Source: Vibrio sp. SS-MA-C1-2 (GTDB taxonomy: Bacteria > Pseudomonadota > Gammaproteobacteria > Enterobacterales > Vibrionaceae). From it: 64,000 nucleotides of DNA. This document shows positions 20,097 to 28,210 of this stretch, piece after piece. The notes under the pieces are model-generated. The model worked only from the letters and a program-made list of their open reading frames with translations. It ran no database searches and was not told where the DNA came from. Made by a program: the position numbers and the translations under genes. Numbering within the stretch: position 1 is the stretch's first letter; every line of letters begins with the position of its first letter. The stretch is from NCBI RefSeq assembly GCF_021513135.1, contig NZ_CP090980.1:682001-746000 (forward strand). Reading direction: 5' to 3'.

Positions 20097-20906
20097 ATGA
20101 GTCAATCAACAGCGGTTCTATCACAAATTAATATTTATCCGATCAAATCTACCTCTGGGATATCTCTTTCATCCAGCTGGGTTAATCTAACAGGTTTAAG
20201 CTTTGATCGTCACTTTATGATTATGCTTAACAGTGGCAAGATGGCAACTGCGCGTCAATTTCCTCAATTAGTTAAGTTACAGACCAACTTACAGCCTTTT
20301 GGTTTAACGTTGAATTATCCTACGAAAGGGCATTTAACGATTCGTTATCAAGACTTTTCTCAGCAACTGATATCAACTCAAGTCTGGAATGATAGCTTTT
20401 CTGCTTATTCAACCTTAGATATTGCCGATCAATGGGTGAGTGAGGTTATTGGGCAACCCGCACAACTCCTCTACATTGGTGAAGAACCAAATCGTATTGG
20501 TGGCGAGACCAAGGATAATTTAACCTTTGCTGATGGTTTTCCACTCTTAGTCATTAGTGAAGGGTCTTTGCAAGATCTCAATCAACGCTCTTCTGAAGTT
20601 CATACTATGGATCAATTCCGAACTAATCTTGTGGTTTCTGGTGTAGAACCTTTTGCAGAAGATACGTGGAAGCGAATTAAAATTGGTGATATCGAATTTG
20701 ATATTGTCAAACCTTGTAGCCGATGCATTATGACGACGGTAGATCCACTAACAGGTAAGAAGAGTGAAAGCCAAGAGCCAATGAAAACCCTTACAACTTA
20801 TCGTTGTAATGAGAAAGGTTGGGTGATTTTTGGTCAAAATATCATTCCTAGAAATAGCGGAATAATTGAACAGGGCGCTGAAATCACGGTTATTGAATAT
20901 CAATAG
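20097..20906 (+). CDS. MOSC-domain protein (YcbX-like without ferredoxin domain)
   Basis: MOSC proteins bind molybdenum cofactor; YcbX and the eukaryotic mARC enzymes reduce N-hydroxylated compounds. The N-terminal half is the MOSC N-terminal beta-barrel (INIYPIKSTSGISLSSSWV, GLSFDRHFMIM). The C-terminal half carries the MOSC core with the likely cofactor Cys in VKPCSRCIMTTVDPLTG. The chain stops at about 269 residues, so it lacks the 2Fe-2S ferredoxin domain found at the end of E. coli YcbX (369 residues); electron supply must come from another protein. GGAG five bases before 20097 (MSQSTAV) favours that start over 20082. Downstream of nrdG, it may share anaerobic expression, and moeA-moeB elsewhere in the window would supply cofactor. 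Confidence 0.85.
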   Translation: MSQSTAVLSQINIYPIKSTSGISLSSSWVNLTGLSFDRHFMIMLNSGKMATARQFPQLVKLQTNLQPFGLTLNYPTKGHLTIRYQDFSQQLISTQVWNDSFSAYSTLDIADQWVSEVIGQPAQLLYIGEEPNRIGGETKDNLTFADGFPLLVISEGSLQDLNQRSSEVHTMDQFRTNLVVSGVEPFAEDTWKRIKIGDIEFDIVKPCSRCIMTTVDPLTGKKSESQEPMKTLTTYRCNEKGWVIFGQNIIPRNSGIIEQGAEITVIEYQ

Positions 20907-21042
20907 TCCTTCATGCTTGAAGAGTTGAAGAGGCTAGGTTTATAACAGTAACCGTATTGCTTGTTTGTCCCAATCATAGAGTACACCTATATTCGCGGGG
21001 CCTCACTTGCTGCCTACTAGCAACTCCAATTATTTTAGGTAT
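20907..21042 (+). repeat. ERIC-type IRU, variant subfamily, copy 5
   Basis: Starts immediately after the MOSC stop codon. It carries the CTAGGTTTATAACAGTAACCG arm seen also at 16475 and 63652, and an extra GAGTTGAAGAG near the left end. The right arm is canonical (TACTAGCAACTCCAATTATT). Confidence 0.82.
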
Positions 21043-21070
21043 CGCTTATTCTTATCAAGATAAAATCAAA

Positions 21071-21108
21071 AGGCATCGATTTACATTGTAAATCGATGCC
21101 TCTTCTCT
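21071..21108. terminator. Rho-independent terminator of nrdG-MOSC transcript
   Basis: AGGCATCGATTTA (21071-21083) pairs perfectly with TAAATCGATGCCT (21089-21101), followed by a T/C-rich tract. It lies between two IRUs, so copy 5 is transcribed with the upstream gene. Confidence 0.75.
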
Positions 21109-21109
21109 T

Positions 21110-21235
21110 TATCCCCTTCATACTTGAAGTCGCTAGGTTGTTGGTTGTACTCGTTCGTCCTAATCATATAGTCCCCCTATACTCATGGGGCTCACTCACT
21201 TGCCGGCTACTAGCAACTCTAATTCTTTTAGGTAT
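21110..21235 (+). repeat. ERIC-type IRU, copy 6
   Basis: Near-canonical copy (TATCCCCTTCATACTTGAAG to TCTTTTAGGTAT) just after the terminator, giving two IRUs within 330 bases. Confidence 0.88.
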
Positions 21236-21851
21236 ATGTCAATATGATTAATCAGTAATAAATGTTACTGTAAAATATCAATAATGATTTATATTTAGTT
21301 TATAATATCGATATATTTGAAATTGGCAGTTTTTAATGTTGCTGTTGAGTGTGGGGAAATAATACCTATTAATCTTAACTTCTGATCATAAAAATTCAAT
21401 TTTAACTAATTCATCAAAATTAAAATGAATAATGAGTAATTTAGTCGCAAATAGTCAGTGATTAAGCTTGTTATTTAGTTTTTAGTGATCATTTAGAGTA
21501 TTTACTAAATGAGTTTTTACTGTATCTGTTTTCGGTGTCGTTATCATTTTATCTGGCGATAAATTGTTCGAAACAGGGAGGCTACATTGTTAATTTTCAT
21601 ATAAAAATAAATGACTTACTTTCAATTCTAGCACTGGATATTAAGTGGGTTTTCAATTCATCTGTGATCACTGTCACGATGACAGTATTAAATGAATATA
21701 CATATTAAGATAACAAAAAACAGTTGTTACGTCCTTGTTAATTAATTAAGTGTGATTTTTTAATTTTTTTGCTGGTAAATTACTCAATTGTTGATAGAAT
21801 AGCCGCGTTTTCAAATTCTATATTTCAGCAAATTGATGAGGATGCTTTGGC
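21236..21851. other. AT-rich gene-free stretch
   Basis: No coding frame that I trust. It contains one short palindrome, CTGTCA-CGA-TGACAG at 21671-21685, which could be an operator for an unidentified regulator. A possible -10 (TAGAAT, 21795-21800) lies upstream of the small gene at 21852. Confidence 0.45.
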
Positions 21852-21926
21852 ATGGAAATATTATTAGTTTTAGTTTTTATCGTTGGTGGGTTTTTTATGG
21901 TTAAGCGAGAAAAATCTAAAAACTAA
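21852..21926 (+). CDS. Candidate 24-residue single-pass membrane peptide
   Basis: The sequence MEILLVLVFIVGGFFMVKRE plus SKN is one hydrophobic helix with a basic C-terminal end, so it would insert with the C-terminus in the cytoplasm. GAGG lies ten bases before the ATG, a TAGAAT -10-like element lies about 50 bases upstream, and a good terminator (21981-22006) closes the unit 55 bases after the stop. That compact promoter-gene-terminator arrangement resembles other bacterial small membrane proteins. No family recognised; the short length means chance cannot be excluded. Confidence 0.5.
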   Translation: MEILLVLVFIVGGFFMVKREKSKN

Positions 21927-21980
21927 CCACTTTTGATGTAATTACTTTTTTAATACAATCTTTTGTTACATCAATAGACA

Positions 21981-22006
21981 AAAAGTCGCTTATGGCGGCT
22001 TTTTTG
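21981..22006 (+). terminator. Rho-independent terminator after small membrane peptide
   Basis: AGTCGC (21984-21989) pairs with GCGGCT (21995-22000, one G-T pair), loop TTATG, then TTTTTT. It terminates the 21852 unit, or an untranslated RNA if that frame is not used. Confidence 0.75.
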
Positions 22007-22345
22007 ATATTTATAACCTGCTGTTCTTATTAACTTAGCTTGAATTTTTCTCTGTTGAGTTGGTTAGTTATCTTCTTTTACCCCGTTATGATATAAATAG
22101 AACTTAATTGGTACTAAAATCAATCTAAATTGATTAGATTTTCTACTTTACACCGTCAATTGATTTGCTGTGAATGAGTCGACCTCAAATACTTCTTTTA
22201 TAGAAAGCGATTTATCTCTTCGACTTTAAGCTATTTGGGTATTTCAGCTAATAGTTTAACACCAATCAACCCTCACTCCGAATGTGGATGGCTGCCCACT
22301 CACTTCCTATCTAATTTTTACTCATTTGGTACTTATTTACTCATT
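22007..22345. other. Gene-free stretch
   Basis: Only an AATCAAT/ATTGATT inverted repeat near 22118-22135 stands out. No gene supported. Confidence 0.4.
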
Positions 22346-22473
22346 TATACCTAAAATAATTGGCGTTGCTAGTCGGCGGCAAGTGAGTGAGACCCCATGA
22401 GTATAGGTGTACTCTATGATTAGGGCGAATGAGCGACGCCAACAACCTAGCCGCTTCAAGTAAGAAGGGGATA
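22346..22473 (-). repeat. ERIC-type IRU, copy 7
   Basis: Full-length copy in reverse orientation (TATACCTAAAATAATTGG to GTAAGAAGGGGATA). It lies about 110 bases upstream of the LysE-family gene. Confidence 0.9.
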
Positions 22474-22585
22474 ATGACTTTAAGATCGTTTTAATGGTCA
22501 TTCATTTAACTGATCCCTGAATTACTTTGCAGAATTTTTGATAAAACGTAGAATAGCCACCTTTATTATTTATTAAGTACTTAAA

Positions 22586-23206
22586 ATGGATTTAACTTTA
22601 TTGGCCGCTTTTGTGCCGACGTTTTTCTTTGTTTCGATCACTCCTGGTATGTGTATGACTTTAGCGCTAACTTTAGGGATGAGTGTTGGTTACCGTAAAG
22701 CATTGTGGATGATGATTGGCGAGTTGGCAGGCGTTGCACTGGTCTCTATTTCTGCGGTCATTGGTATTGCAGGTGTTATGCTTAACTTTCCTTGGTTATT
22801 TGATGTTCTAAAGTGGGCAGGTGGCTCTTACTTGTTTTATATTGGTATTAGTATGTGGCAATCTAAAGGAAAATTGGCTCTTGATGCTTCTGGGGATGTT
22901 TCAGCCAACGTTGATCCAAAATCACTTATTTATCAGGGTTTTATTACCGCGGTATCAAACCCGAAAGGTTGGGCTTTTATGGTCTCTTTATTGCCTCCTT
23001 TTATTAATCAAAACCAAGCCCTTACACCACAGCTAATTATTCTTATTTCTATTATTTTAACCTTTGAGTTTATCTGTATGTCTCTTTATGCCACCGGCGG
23101 AAAAAGCCTTAAAGCTTTATTGAAAAAGTCAAATAATGTGAAGTTAATGAATAAAATATCCGGTGTATTAATGATGGGAGTTGGTGTGTGGTTAATTTCA
23201 ACCTAA
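22586..23206 (+). CDS. LysE/RhtB-family amino-acid exporter
   Basis: Inner-membrane exporter for amino acids or derivatives. 206 residues with about six hydrophobic segments; the family hallmark near the N-terminus is FVPTFFFVSITPGMCMTLALTLGMSVGYRKA in the form TPGM...T.GMS.GYR. The re-entrant GGSYLFYIGISMW and SNPKGWAFMVSLLPPFI motifs are also typical. The substrate cannot be read from sequence. It stands upstream of the second nucleotidase-type gene with a 66-base gap; co-transcription is possible. Confidence 0.88.
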   Translation: MDLTLLAAFVPTFFFVSITPGMCMTLALTLGMSVGYRKALWMMIGELAGVALVSISAVIGIAGVMLNFPWLFDVLKWAGGSYLFYIGISMWQSKGKLALDASGDVSANVDPKSLIYQGFITAVSNPKGWAFMVSLLPPFINQNQALTPQLIILISIILTFEFICMSLYATGGKSLKALLKKSNNVKLMNKISGVLMMGVGVWLIST

Positions 23207-23272
23207 ATAATAGGTTATATTTACGATTTACCCTTTATACTCAAATTTACCACTAATTTTTAAAATGGATCG

Positions 23273-25054
23273 ATGAGCATGGCTAATGAGCATCTAAAAT
23301 TACAGATTAATCATATTAATGATACCCACTCTCATTTTGATCCTTTTCCACTGCCAATAACCCTCCCAAGTTATGATGGCCGAGGCACAGAACAGCAGCA
23401 CAGTGTTGAGATCTTTGTCAGTTGTGGTGGCTTTGCTCGTGTTAAAACTGCGCTTGAATTAAAAAAACAACAGGCCGTTAAAAAAGGGATCCCAAGCTTG
23501 AATCTCCATGGTGGTGATTGCTTCCAAGGCTCCCTCTATTTTTCATTCTTTCATGGTGAGGCGAATGCGCCATTATTAAATACGCTTGATCTAGATGGTA
23601 TGGTACTAGGTAACCATGAGTTAGATCTCGGTAATTTACCCGTTGCGAATTTTCTTGATCAGGTTAATTTTCCCTTTTTTTCTGGAAATTGGAATCTAAG
23701 TCAAGAAGACGAGAGTAAAGCTAATACATTAAAAAATCGAAAGAACGGTTACTTTTACAACAACAAAACTCAATTAGCGGAAGTCAAATACTTTCATTTT
23801 AATCCTAAACCGTCAGATAACTCACACACGATTGCATTGTTTGGTTTATCTATTGATCAAATGGCAAAAATTGCCTCTCCAGATCCTGATACTTGGTTTG
23901 AAAGTGCGGTAGAGGTTGCTAAGAACACCGTGAAAGCACTTCATGGGAAAGGGATTAATAATATTGTCCTTTTGAGTCATCAAGGTTTGGAGCTAGATAA
24001 AAAACTTGCTCAAGAAGTTGACGGTATTAGTCTGATTGTCGGTGGACATAGCCATACCATGCAGGGAGACTTTAGACCTTTTGGTTATGGTAATCATGGC
24101 GAGTATGGCATTGCAATTAATCAAACTCTGATTTTACAAGCGGGTTGTAATACCATTGCATTGGGGTCTGCGATTATCGCCTTTTCTGAAAGTGGTAAAG
24201 CAAGTTTAGAAGAAGGAGAAAATCAACTTCTTTTAGGGCAGAAGATATTTATTAATGCTGAAAAAACAATCCAAGTATCAGCTGCTGAATCTGCTTATTA
24301 CCATCACTACCTGCAACAGCAATCGAATATTCTTTTTTGCCATAAAGATCCTCAAGTTGAAGCTCTGCTTGATCATCAGTATAGAAAAGAGATTAAAGAG
24401 TTACAGCAACAACATATTACCCATATTGTTGAGCCCCTTCGCCATGTCCGTATTCCAGATCACAAAGGAGGGAGTCAAGTGGGTCCTCATGTGGCTGCGG
24501 GTATGCTTCGACAAGCTAGGGAGTTGGGGGTGAAGGCTGATTTTGCGATACATAATGCCGGTGGTGTAAGAAGTTCATTACCTGTCGGACGACTTTCTGC
24601 TGCTGATATTGCGGGTAAATTACTTCCTTTTGCGGTCAATGTGGTCAGTTTTGAAATAACCGGTAAATATATTATTGCTGCCTTAGAGGGAGCTATTAAT
24701 AATGCCACCAATAATGGGGTGAGTGGAACAGGAACGGGAAGCTTTCCGTATACGGCTGAACTTCGTTTTTGTTATCAGGGGAATAAAGCGCATGGTCGAC
24801 GAATGACAAACTGCCAATCATTAATCAATGGAAGATGGGTTGATATTATCGATGATAAAAATTATACGGTTGTAACAACTGCATTTACTGCAATGGGGAA
24901 GGAGGGGTATTTTGCCTTACTCTCTCGAGATAACGAAATAATGCCACTAACCGCAACTTTAGCGGATAGTTTTATCAATTATTGTAAATCGAATCCTACC
25001 TTAGGAAAAATAGCGCAAGATTTGAATACGTTTATTCCGTGTGATTGTGAATAA
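23273..25054 (+). CDS. 5'-nucleotidase/metallophosphoesterase-family protein without signal peptide
   Basis: Same two-domain fold as the lipoprotein at 6821, but the first metal motif begins almost at the N-terminus (LQINHINDTHSHFD, residues ~11-24), leaving no room for a signal peptide or lipobox, so it is predicted cytoplasmic. Metal-site motifs are present: HGGDCFQGS, LGNHELDLGN, GGHSHTMQG. The C-terminal domain has IHNAGGVRSSLPVG and FTAMGKEGY, where the 6821 protein has YNATGNDGW; the altered substrate loop suggests a different substrate. 593 residues. Family members normally act outside the cell, so an intracellular one may serve nucleotide salvage or housecleaning; that is inference. 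An unrecognised export route is the alternative. Confidence 0.82.
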   Translation: MSMANEHLKLQINHINDTHSHFDPFPLPITLPSYDGRGTEQQHSVEIFVSCGGFARVKTALELKKQQAVKKGIPSLNLHGGDCFQGSLYFSFFHGEANAPLLNTLDLDGMVLGNHELDLGNLPVANFLDQVNFPFFSGNWNLSQEDESKANTLKNRKNGYFYNNKTQLAEVKYFHFNPKPSDNSHTIALFGLSIDQMAKIASPDPDTWFESAVEVAKNTVKALHGKGINNIVLLSHQGLELDKKLAQEVDGISLIVGGHSHTMQGDFRPFGYGNHGEYGIAINQTLILQAGCNTIALGSAIIAFSESGKASLEEGENQLLLGQKIFINAEKTIQVSAAESAYYHHYLQQQSNILFCHKDPQVEALLDHQYRKEIKELQQQHITHIVEPLRHVRIPDHKGGSQVGPHVAAGMLRQARELGVKADFAIHNAGGVRSSLPVGRLSAADIAGKLLPFAVNVVSFEITGKYIIAALEGAINNATNNGVSGTGTGSFPYTAELRFCYQGNKAHGRRMTNCQSLINGRWVDIIDDKNYTVVTTAFTAMGKEGYFALLSRDNEIMPLTATLADSFINYCKSNPTLGKIAQDLNTFIPCDCE

Positions 25055-25212
25055 TGTGATCTTGATTAGTCTATTTGATAAGCGTTCTCGAATGATTAGT
25101 TATTCAAAATAGGTCTTAATTATGGGTGGAGATTCGCTTTTTTTGCTTAAATATAAAATATTTAGTATACCCCTGTTTAGGTATTAGAAAAACTAATGTT
25201 ACAGTGAAATTA

Positions 25213-25240
25213 TTGTCATTTTTTAACCACCGATTTATGA
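25213..25240 (+). promoter_or_regulatory. Possible promoter of DUF1127-type gene
   Basis: TTGTCA (25213-25218), 16-base spacer, TTATGA (25235-25240), 55 bases before the ATG at 25296. Weak -10, prediction only. Confidence 0.35.
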
Positions 25241-25295
25241 CGTAAAATTAGTACCAGTTAATGATTAACCCACTTTAATTTAGAAGGTACATTTT

Positions 25296-25475
25296 ATGGC
25301 ACATTCAGCAACGTTAAACGATACAATGACAACAACTTCTGCACCAGCACTTAAAAACACTGGCTTCTTCAAGCGTATCATCAACATGTTTACAACGAAA
25401 AAAACTGCACCGTTAAACTATCAATTACGTGAATTATCTCCGCATATTCAACGTGACTTAGGTTTATACCGTTAA
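25296..25475 (+). CDS. DUF1127-type small protein
   Basis: 59 residues. The C-terminal motif LRELSPHIQRDLGLYR matches the DUF1127 (YjiS-like) pattern LxxLSxHxxRDIGL. The N-terminus is Thr/Ala/Ser-rich and the centre basic (FFKRIINMFTTKK). AGAAGG lies eight bases before the ATG. Small DUF1127 proteins in other bacteria have been linked to RNA turnover and phosphate or carbon regulation; the role here is unknown. It stands alone, with its own terminator at 25633. Confidence 0.8.
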   Translation: MAHSATLNDTMTTTSAPALKNTGFFKRIINMFTTKKTAPLNYQLRELSPHIQRDLGLYR

Positions 25476-25632
25476 TAAAAAAATTTAATGGTTAAACTGC
25501 TCATGACTATTGAGTCTTAATGGATGATTAAAGTGTAAATGGGTTACAAGCTAATAATTGATTTTTTGATATTAACTTCTTTAACGTGAGTAATCGTTAA
25601 TTATTAGTAAATAGTGAAATTGTTAACTAAAA

Positions 25633-25692
25633 TGCCAGAATTCTTCTGCTTGATTTAATTAAATCTTGATAGAAAGAAGTCTGGCTTTTTTG
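25633..25692 (+). terminator. Rho-independent terminator after DUF1127-type gene
   Basis: GCCAGA-ATTCTT pairs with AAGAAG-TCTGGC across a long AT-rich loop, followed by TTTTTTG. Confidence 0.7.
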
Positions 25693-25737
25693 TTTCTGAC
25701 GCCTAATCATTGGAGAGCAATTGACAATACATGACAT

Positions 25738-25782
25738 TGCCCCCATGAGCATCGTCGTGCTCTATGATGGGGGCGAATGATG
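25738..25782 (-). repeat. Central fragment of an ERIC-type IRU, copy 8
   Basis: GCCCCCATGAGC...GATGGGGGCGAATGA is the palindromic centre of the repeat in reverse orientation; the outer arms are absent. GCCCCCAT pairs with ATGGGGGC (25739-25774). It ends next to the permease stop codon and may act as its 3' hairpin. Confidence 0.6.
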
Positions 25783-25785
25783 ACG

Positions 25786-27024
25786 TTAAGCGATTTTTAA
25801 TTGAGGAACGTACTCTTTCAGCATCGCGCGTATCATTGCAACCGCTAAAATGATACTTAATAACACCACTGGCCAGCTATAAAGAACGGCTTCTTCACTC
25901 CATGTGCCAGGTTGATAATGTAAGTTCCAGTTATTGATAATCCAATCGACTGCGATACCAAAGATCCAAGCACCACCAATAACGCCAGTCAAGTAGCTTA
26001 CTAATGCACGCATGCCAAGCTCTTGCTTAACTAAAGCTAACGTGGCGACATTGGTTGCAGGACCTGCCAGCATAAAGACCAATACCGCACCAGGTGAAAT
26101 TCCTGCCAATAAAAATCCTGCTGCAATGGGTGTCGATCCTGTTGCACAAATATACATTGGAATACCAATCAGTGTCATGACGAGCATGGCTAGCCAGCCA
26201 TCTCCCCATTGAATTAACCAAGAAGTTGGAATAAAAGTTTGTATAACCGCTGCAAATAGAATTCCGATAAAAATCCATTTGTAAGTGTCAGAGACAAGAT
26301 TACCAAAGGTGTAATCAAAAACCAGTTTTAACTTACTTTTCGGCTTACCGTTTTGAGGTGTTGAACTTGAGCAGCAGCTTGATGTAACTTCTTTCGCTGG
26401 CTTACTTGAGCAACAACTTGGTTTAGCTTCTTTTGTTGGTTTACTTGAGCAACAGCTGGTTGTCGTTGTTTCTTCTGGTTTAGGTGACGTTGAGCAACAA
26501 CCTTTAGTCGCCTTTATGGCATTAATCTCAAAGCTTGGATTTGCTAATTTATCTTTACTCTGACTGCAGTTATTAATAGGAGTAAGATTTTTTAGTTTAT
26601 TTTTAGTTTTGTTATTTGTCTCTTCTTCCTCGGATTTACCGACAAGAAAGCCAGCCAGAATAGCACTAAAGATTGCAGCAAGTGGTCTAGCAATCGTCAT
26701 GACTGGCCCAAGTAACGCATAAGAGACTGCAATGGAGTCAACGCCAGTCTCTGGGGTCGCAATTAGGAATGAGGTTGTTGCATTTTTTGATGCCCCTGCA
26801 CGACGAAGACCTAATGCTGCCGGAATAACACCACATGAACATAAAGGAAGTGGGGCACCAATGAGAGCAGCTTTGACTGTGGTACCAAAAGAGTGACCAC
26901 CGAGGTATTTGACCATCATGTCAGTAGGAACATAGAGATTAATCACCGCGGCAACAAAGTAACCAAATAGGAGCCAAGGTGCAGCAGATAAAAAGAGTTC
27001 TAAAAAGTTTTGGATAAATAGCAT
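25786..27024 (-). CDS. SO_0444-type Cu/Zn efflux permease with Cys-rich loop
   Basis: An inner-membrane permease of the large DUF318/UPF0718 group; relatives named SO_0444 are linked to copper/zinc efflux. N-terminal half: FLELFLSAAPWLLFGYFVAA and the conserved IGAPLPLCSCGVIPAALGLRRAGASKNATTSFLIATPETG region in pieces (PLCSCGVIP, ATPETGVDS). A central hydrophilic loop (about residues 125-245) contains four CC pairs in near-repeats, SCCSSKPTKEAKP-like units, a plausible metal-binding segment. The C-terminal half repeats the fold (GIPMYICATGSTPIAAGFLLAG). 412 residues. No adjacent ArsR or MerR regulator is present. Confidence 0.88.
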   Translation of the reverse strand: MLFIQNFLELFLSAAPWLLFGYFVAAVINLYVPTDMMVKYLGGHSFGTTVKAALIGAPLPLCSCGVIPAALGLRRAGASKNATTSFLIATPETGVDSIAVSYALLGPVMTIARPLAAIFSAILAGFLVGKSEEEETNNKTKNKLKNLTPINNCSQSKDKLANPSFEINAIKATKGCCSTSPKPEETTTTSCCSSKPTKEAKPSCCSSKPAKEVTSSCCSSSTPQNGKPKSKLKLVFDYTFGNLVSDTYKWIFIGILFAAVIQTFIPTSWLIQWGDGWLAMLVMTLIGIPMYICATGSTPIAAGFLLAGISPGAVLVFMLAGPATNVATLALVKQELGMRALVSYLTGVIGGAWIFGIAVDWIINNWNLHYQPGTWSEEAVLYSWPVVLLSIILAVAMIRAMLKEYVPQLKIA

Positions 27025-27179
27025 CGTTTAAAACCTTTAACGACTAGAATGAAAATGAATTAGGCAATGATAGAGGTTGGTCATGACTCTAAGGTCAAGG
27101 AGATTTTTAGGGAGATTAATCGCCCCTTTAAAGCGTTAAATTATTTTATTATAAATGTTATTTATAACAATTTTAAATA

Positions 27180-27315
27180 TGGGAATGTCAATCCCATTAT
27201 TGAGGGTATACAGAGAGGTTGAGTGCCATTATTATATGCGCATGCTTTCGGATGAGAGCACTTATTACTACTATTTATTTTTGCGCCAATGCTTCCCCAG
27301 CTTGGCGTTTTTTTT
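27180..27315 (+). ncRNA. Candidate small RNA or leader ending in orphan terminator
   Basis: A strong plus-strand terminator at 27284-27315 has no plus-strand gene before it: the flanking genes both run on the minus strand. The sequence before it (27180-27283) contains no credible coding frame with a ribosome binding site. A transcript of roughly 100-140 bases is inferred; the start is a guess and I could not place a promoter. Confidence 0.3.
27284..27315 (+). terminator. Orphan rho-independent terminator
   Basis: CGCCAA (27284-27289) pairs with TTGGCG (27302-27307), extended by GCT/AGC with one bulge, then eight Ts. The minus strand has A-rich sequence after the stem, so it works only for plus-strand transcripts. 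Confidence 0.75.
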
Positions 27316-27370
27316 GCCTGTTAATCTAGGATGCTCGCAACTTCAACTCATTTAGCTAAAGATTATTCAG

Positions 27371-27417
27371 AAAAAATAAGGGAAGCAATAAGTAGATATC
27401 ACTCCATCTCTTCCCTT
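27371..27417 (-). terminator. Rho-independent terminator of moeA-moeB
   Basis: On the minus strand AAGGGAAG pairs with CTTCCCTT, followed by ATTTTTTC. It lies 35-80 bases after the moeB stop. Confidence 0.65.
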
Positions 27418-27451
27418 TAATCGTTGGCTTTATCGAGTCGAAATTATACGA

Positions 27452-28201
27452 TTAACCACAAACTGAGCAATTGGGTAGTTTAGACAGTTTCATTTCACGC
27501 CAACTCATACTCATTGCATCTAACATTAAAATTTTTCCTGTTAGAGGTGAACCCATATTCGCGGCCACTTTGATTGCTTCCATGGCTTGAACTGCACCAA
27601 TAATACCAACGACTGGTGCCATGATCCCAGCTTCTACGCAAGTTAATGTATTTTGACCAAATAGAGAGCTCAAACATTGGTAACATGGTTCGTTATCGTC
27701 TTGATAGGTGAAGACAGAAACTTGTCCCTCCATTCGAATTGCAGCACCAGAGATCAAAGGCTTCTTAAGTTGATAGCAGATAGCATTAAGTTGATTACGA
27801 GTGTCAACATTATCACAGCAGTCTAACACTAATGTATGTTGCTTAATGAGTTCTGTTAGTTGCTGATTATTAAGACGTTGATTGACTGTTGCAACTTGAA
27901 TGTTCGGGTTTATTTTTAGTAAACTTTGCTTCGCGGATTCCACCTTGCTCATACCGATCGTTTCATCACTATGGAGAAGTTGACGTTGTAGGTTTGATAG
28001 CTCAACCACATCATCATCAATCAACGTTAACTGTCCAACGCCTGCTGAAGCAAGATATTGAGTGGCCGCACAGCCTAAGCCGCCAGCACCTAACACTAAC
28101 ATTGAGCTAGATTTAAGTGCCTCTTGGCCTTCAAAGTCAAATTGACGCAAGATGATCTGACGGTTGTAGCGCAGCATCTCTTTATCGGTTAATTCCGCCA
28201 T
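27452..28201 (-). CDS. moeB: MoeB, molybdopterin-synthase adenylyltransferase
   Basis: Adenylates the C-terminus of MoaD so that sulfur can be loaded for molybdopterin synthesis. The E1-like Rossmann motif is VLGAGGLGCAATQYLASAGVG (GxGGxG), followed by the conserved DDDVVELSNLQRQ. Two Cys pairs for zinc are CYQC and the C-terminal CSVC. I chose the Met at 28201 (MAELTDKEMLRYNRQI), 249 residues; two upstream in-frame starts sit too close to the AAGAG ribosome binding site. It lies nine bases after moeA, in the same operon. ThiF is a relative, but the pairing with moeA argues for MoeB. Confidence 0.94.
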   Translation of the reverse strand: MAELTDKEMLRYNRQIILRQFDFEGQEALKSSSMLVLGAGGLGCAATQYLASAGVGQLTLIDDDVVELSNLQRQLLHSDETIGMSKVESAKQSLLKINPNIQVATVNQRLNNQQLTELIKQHTLVLDCCDNVDTRNQLNAICYQLKKPLISGAAIRMEGQVSVFTYQDDNEPCYQCLSSLFGQNTLTCVEAGIMAPVVGIIGAVQAMEAIKVAANMGSPLTGKILMLDAMSMSWREMKLSKLPNCSVCG

Positions 28202-28210
28202 GATCATCTC

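Noticed and set aside
21671-21685. Palindrome CTGTCA-CGA-TGACAG as a regulator site
   Set aside because: Isolated, about 170 bases from the nearest possible gene and not matched to a regulator I can name. Noted only within the gene-free stretch.
27205-27315. Possible Spot 42-like RNA because of GGTATACAGAGAGGT near the 5' side
   Set aside because: The resemblance to Spot 42 covers only a few bases, the terminator differs, and spf normally lies near polA.
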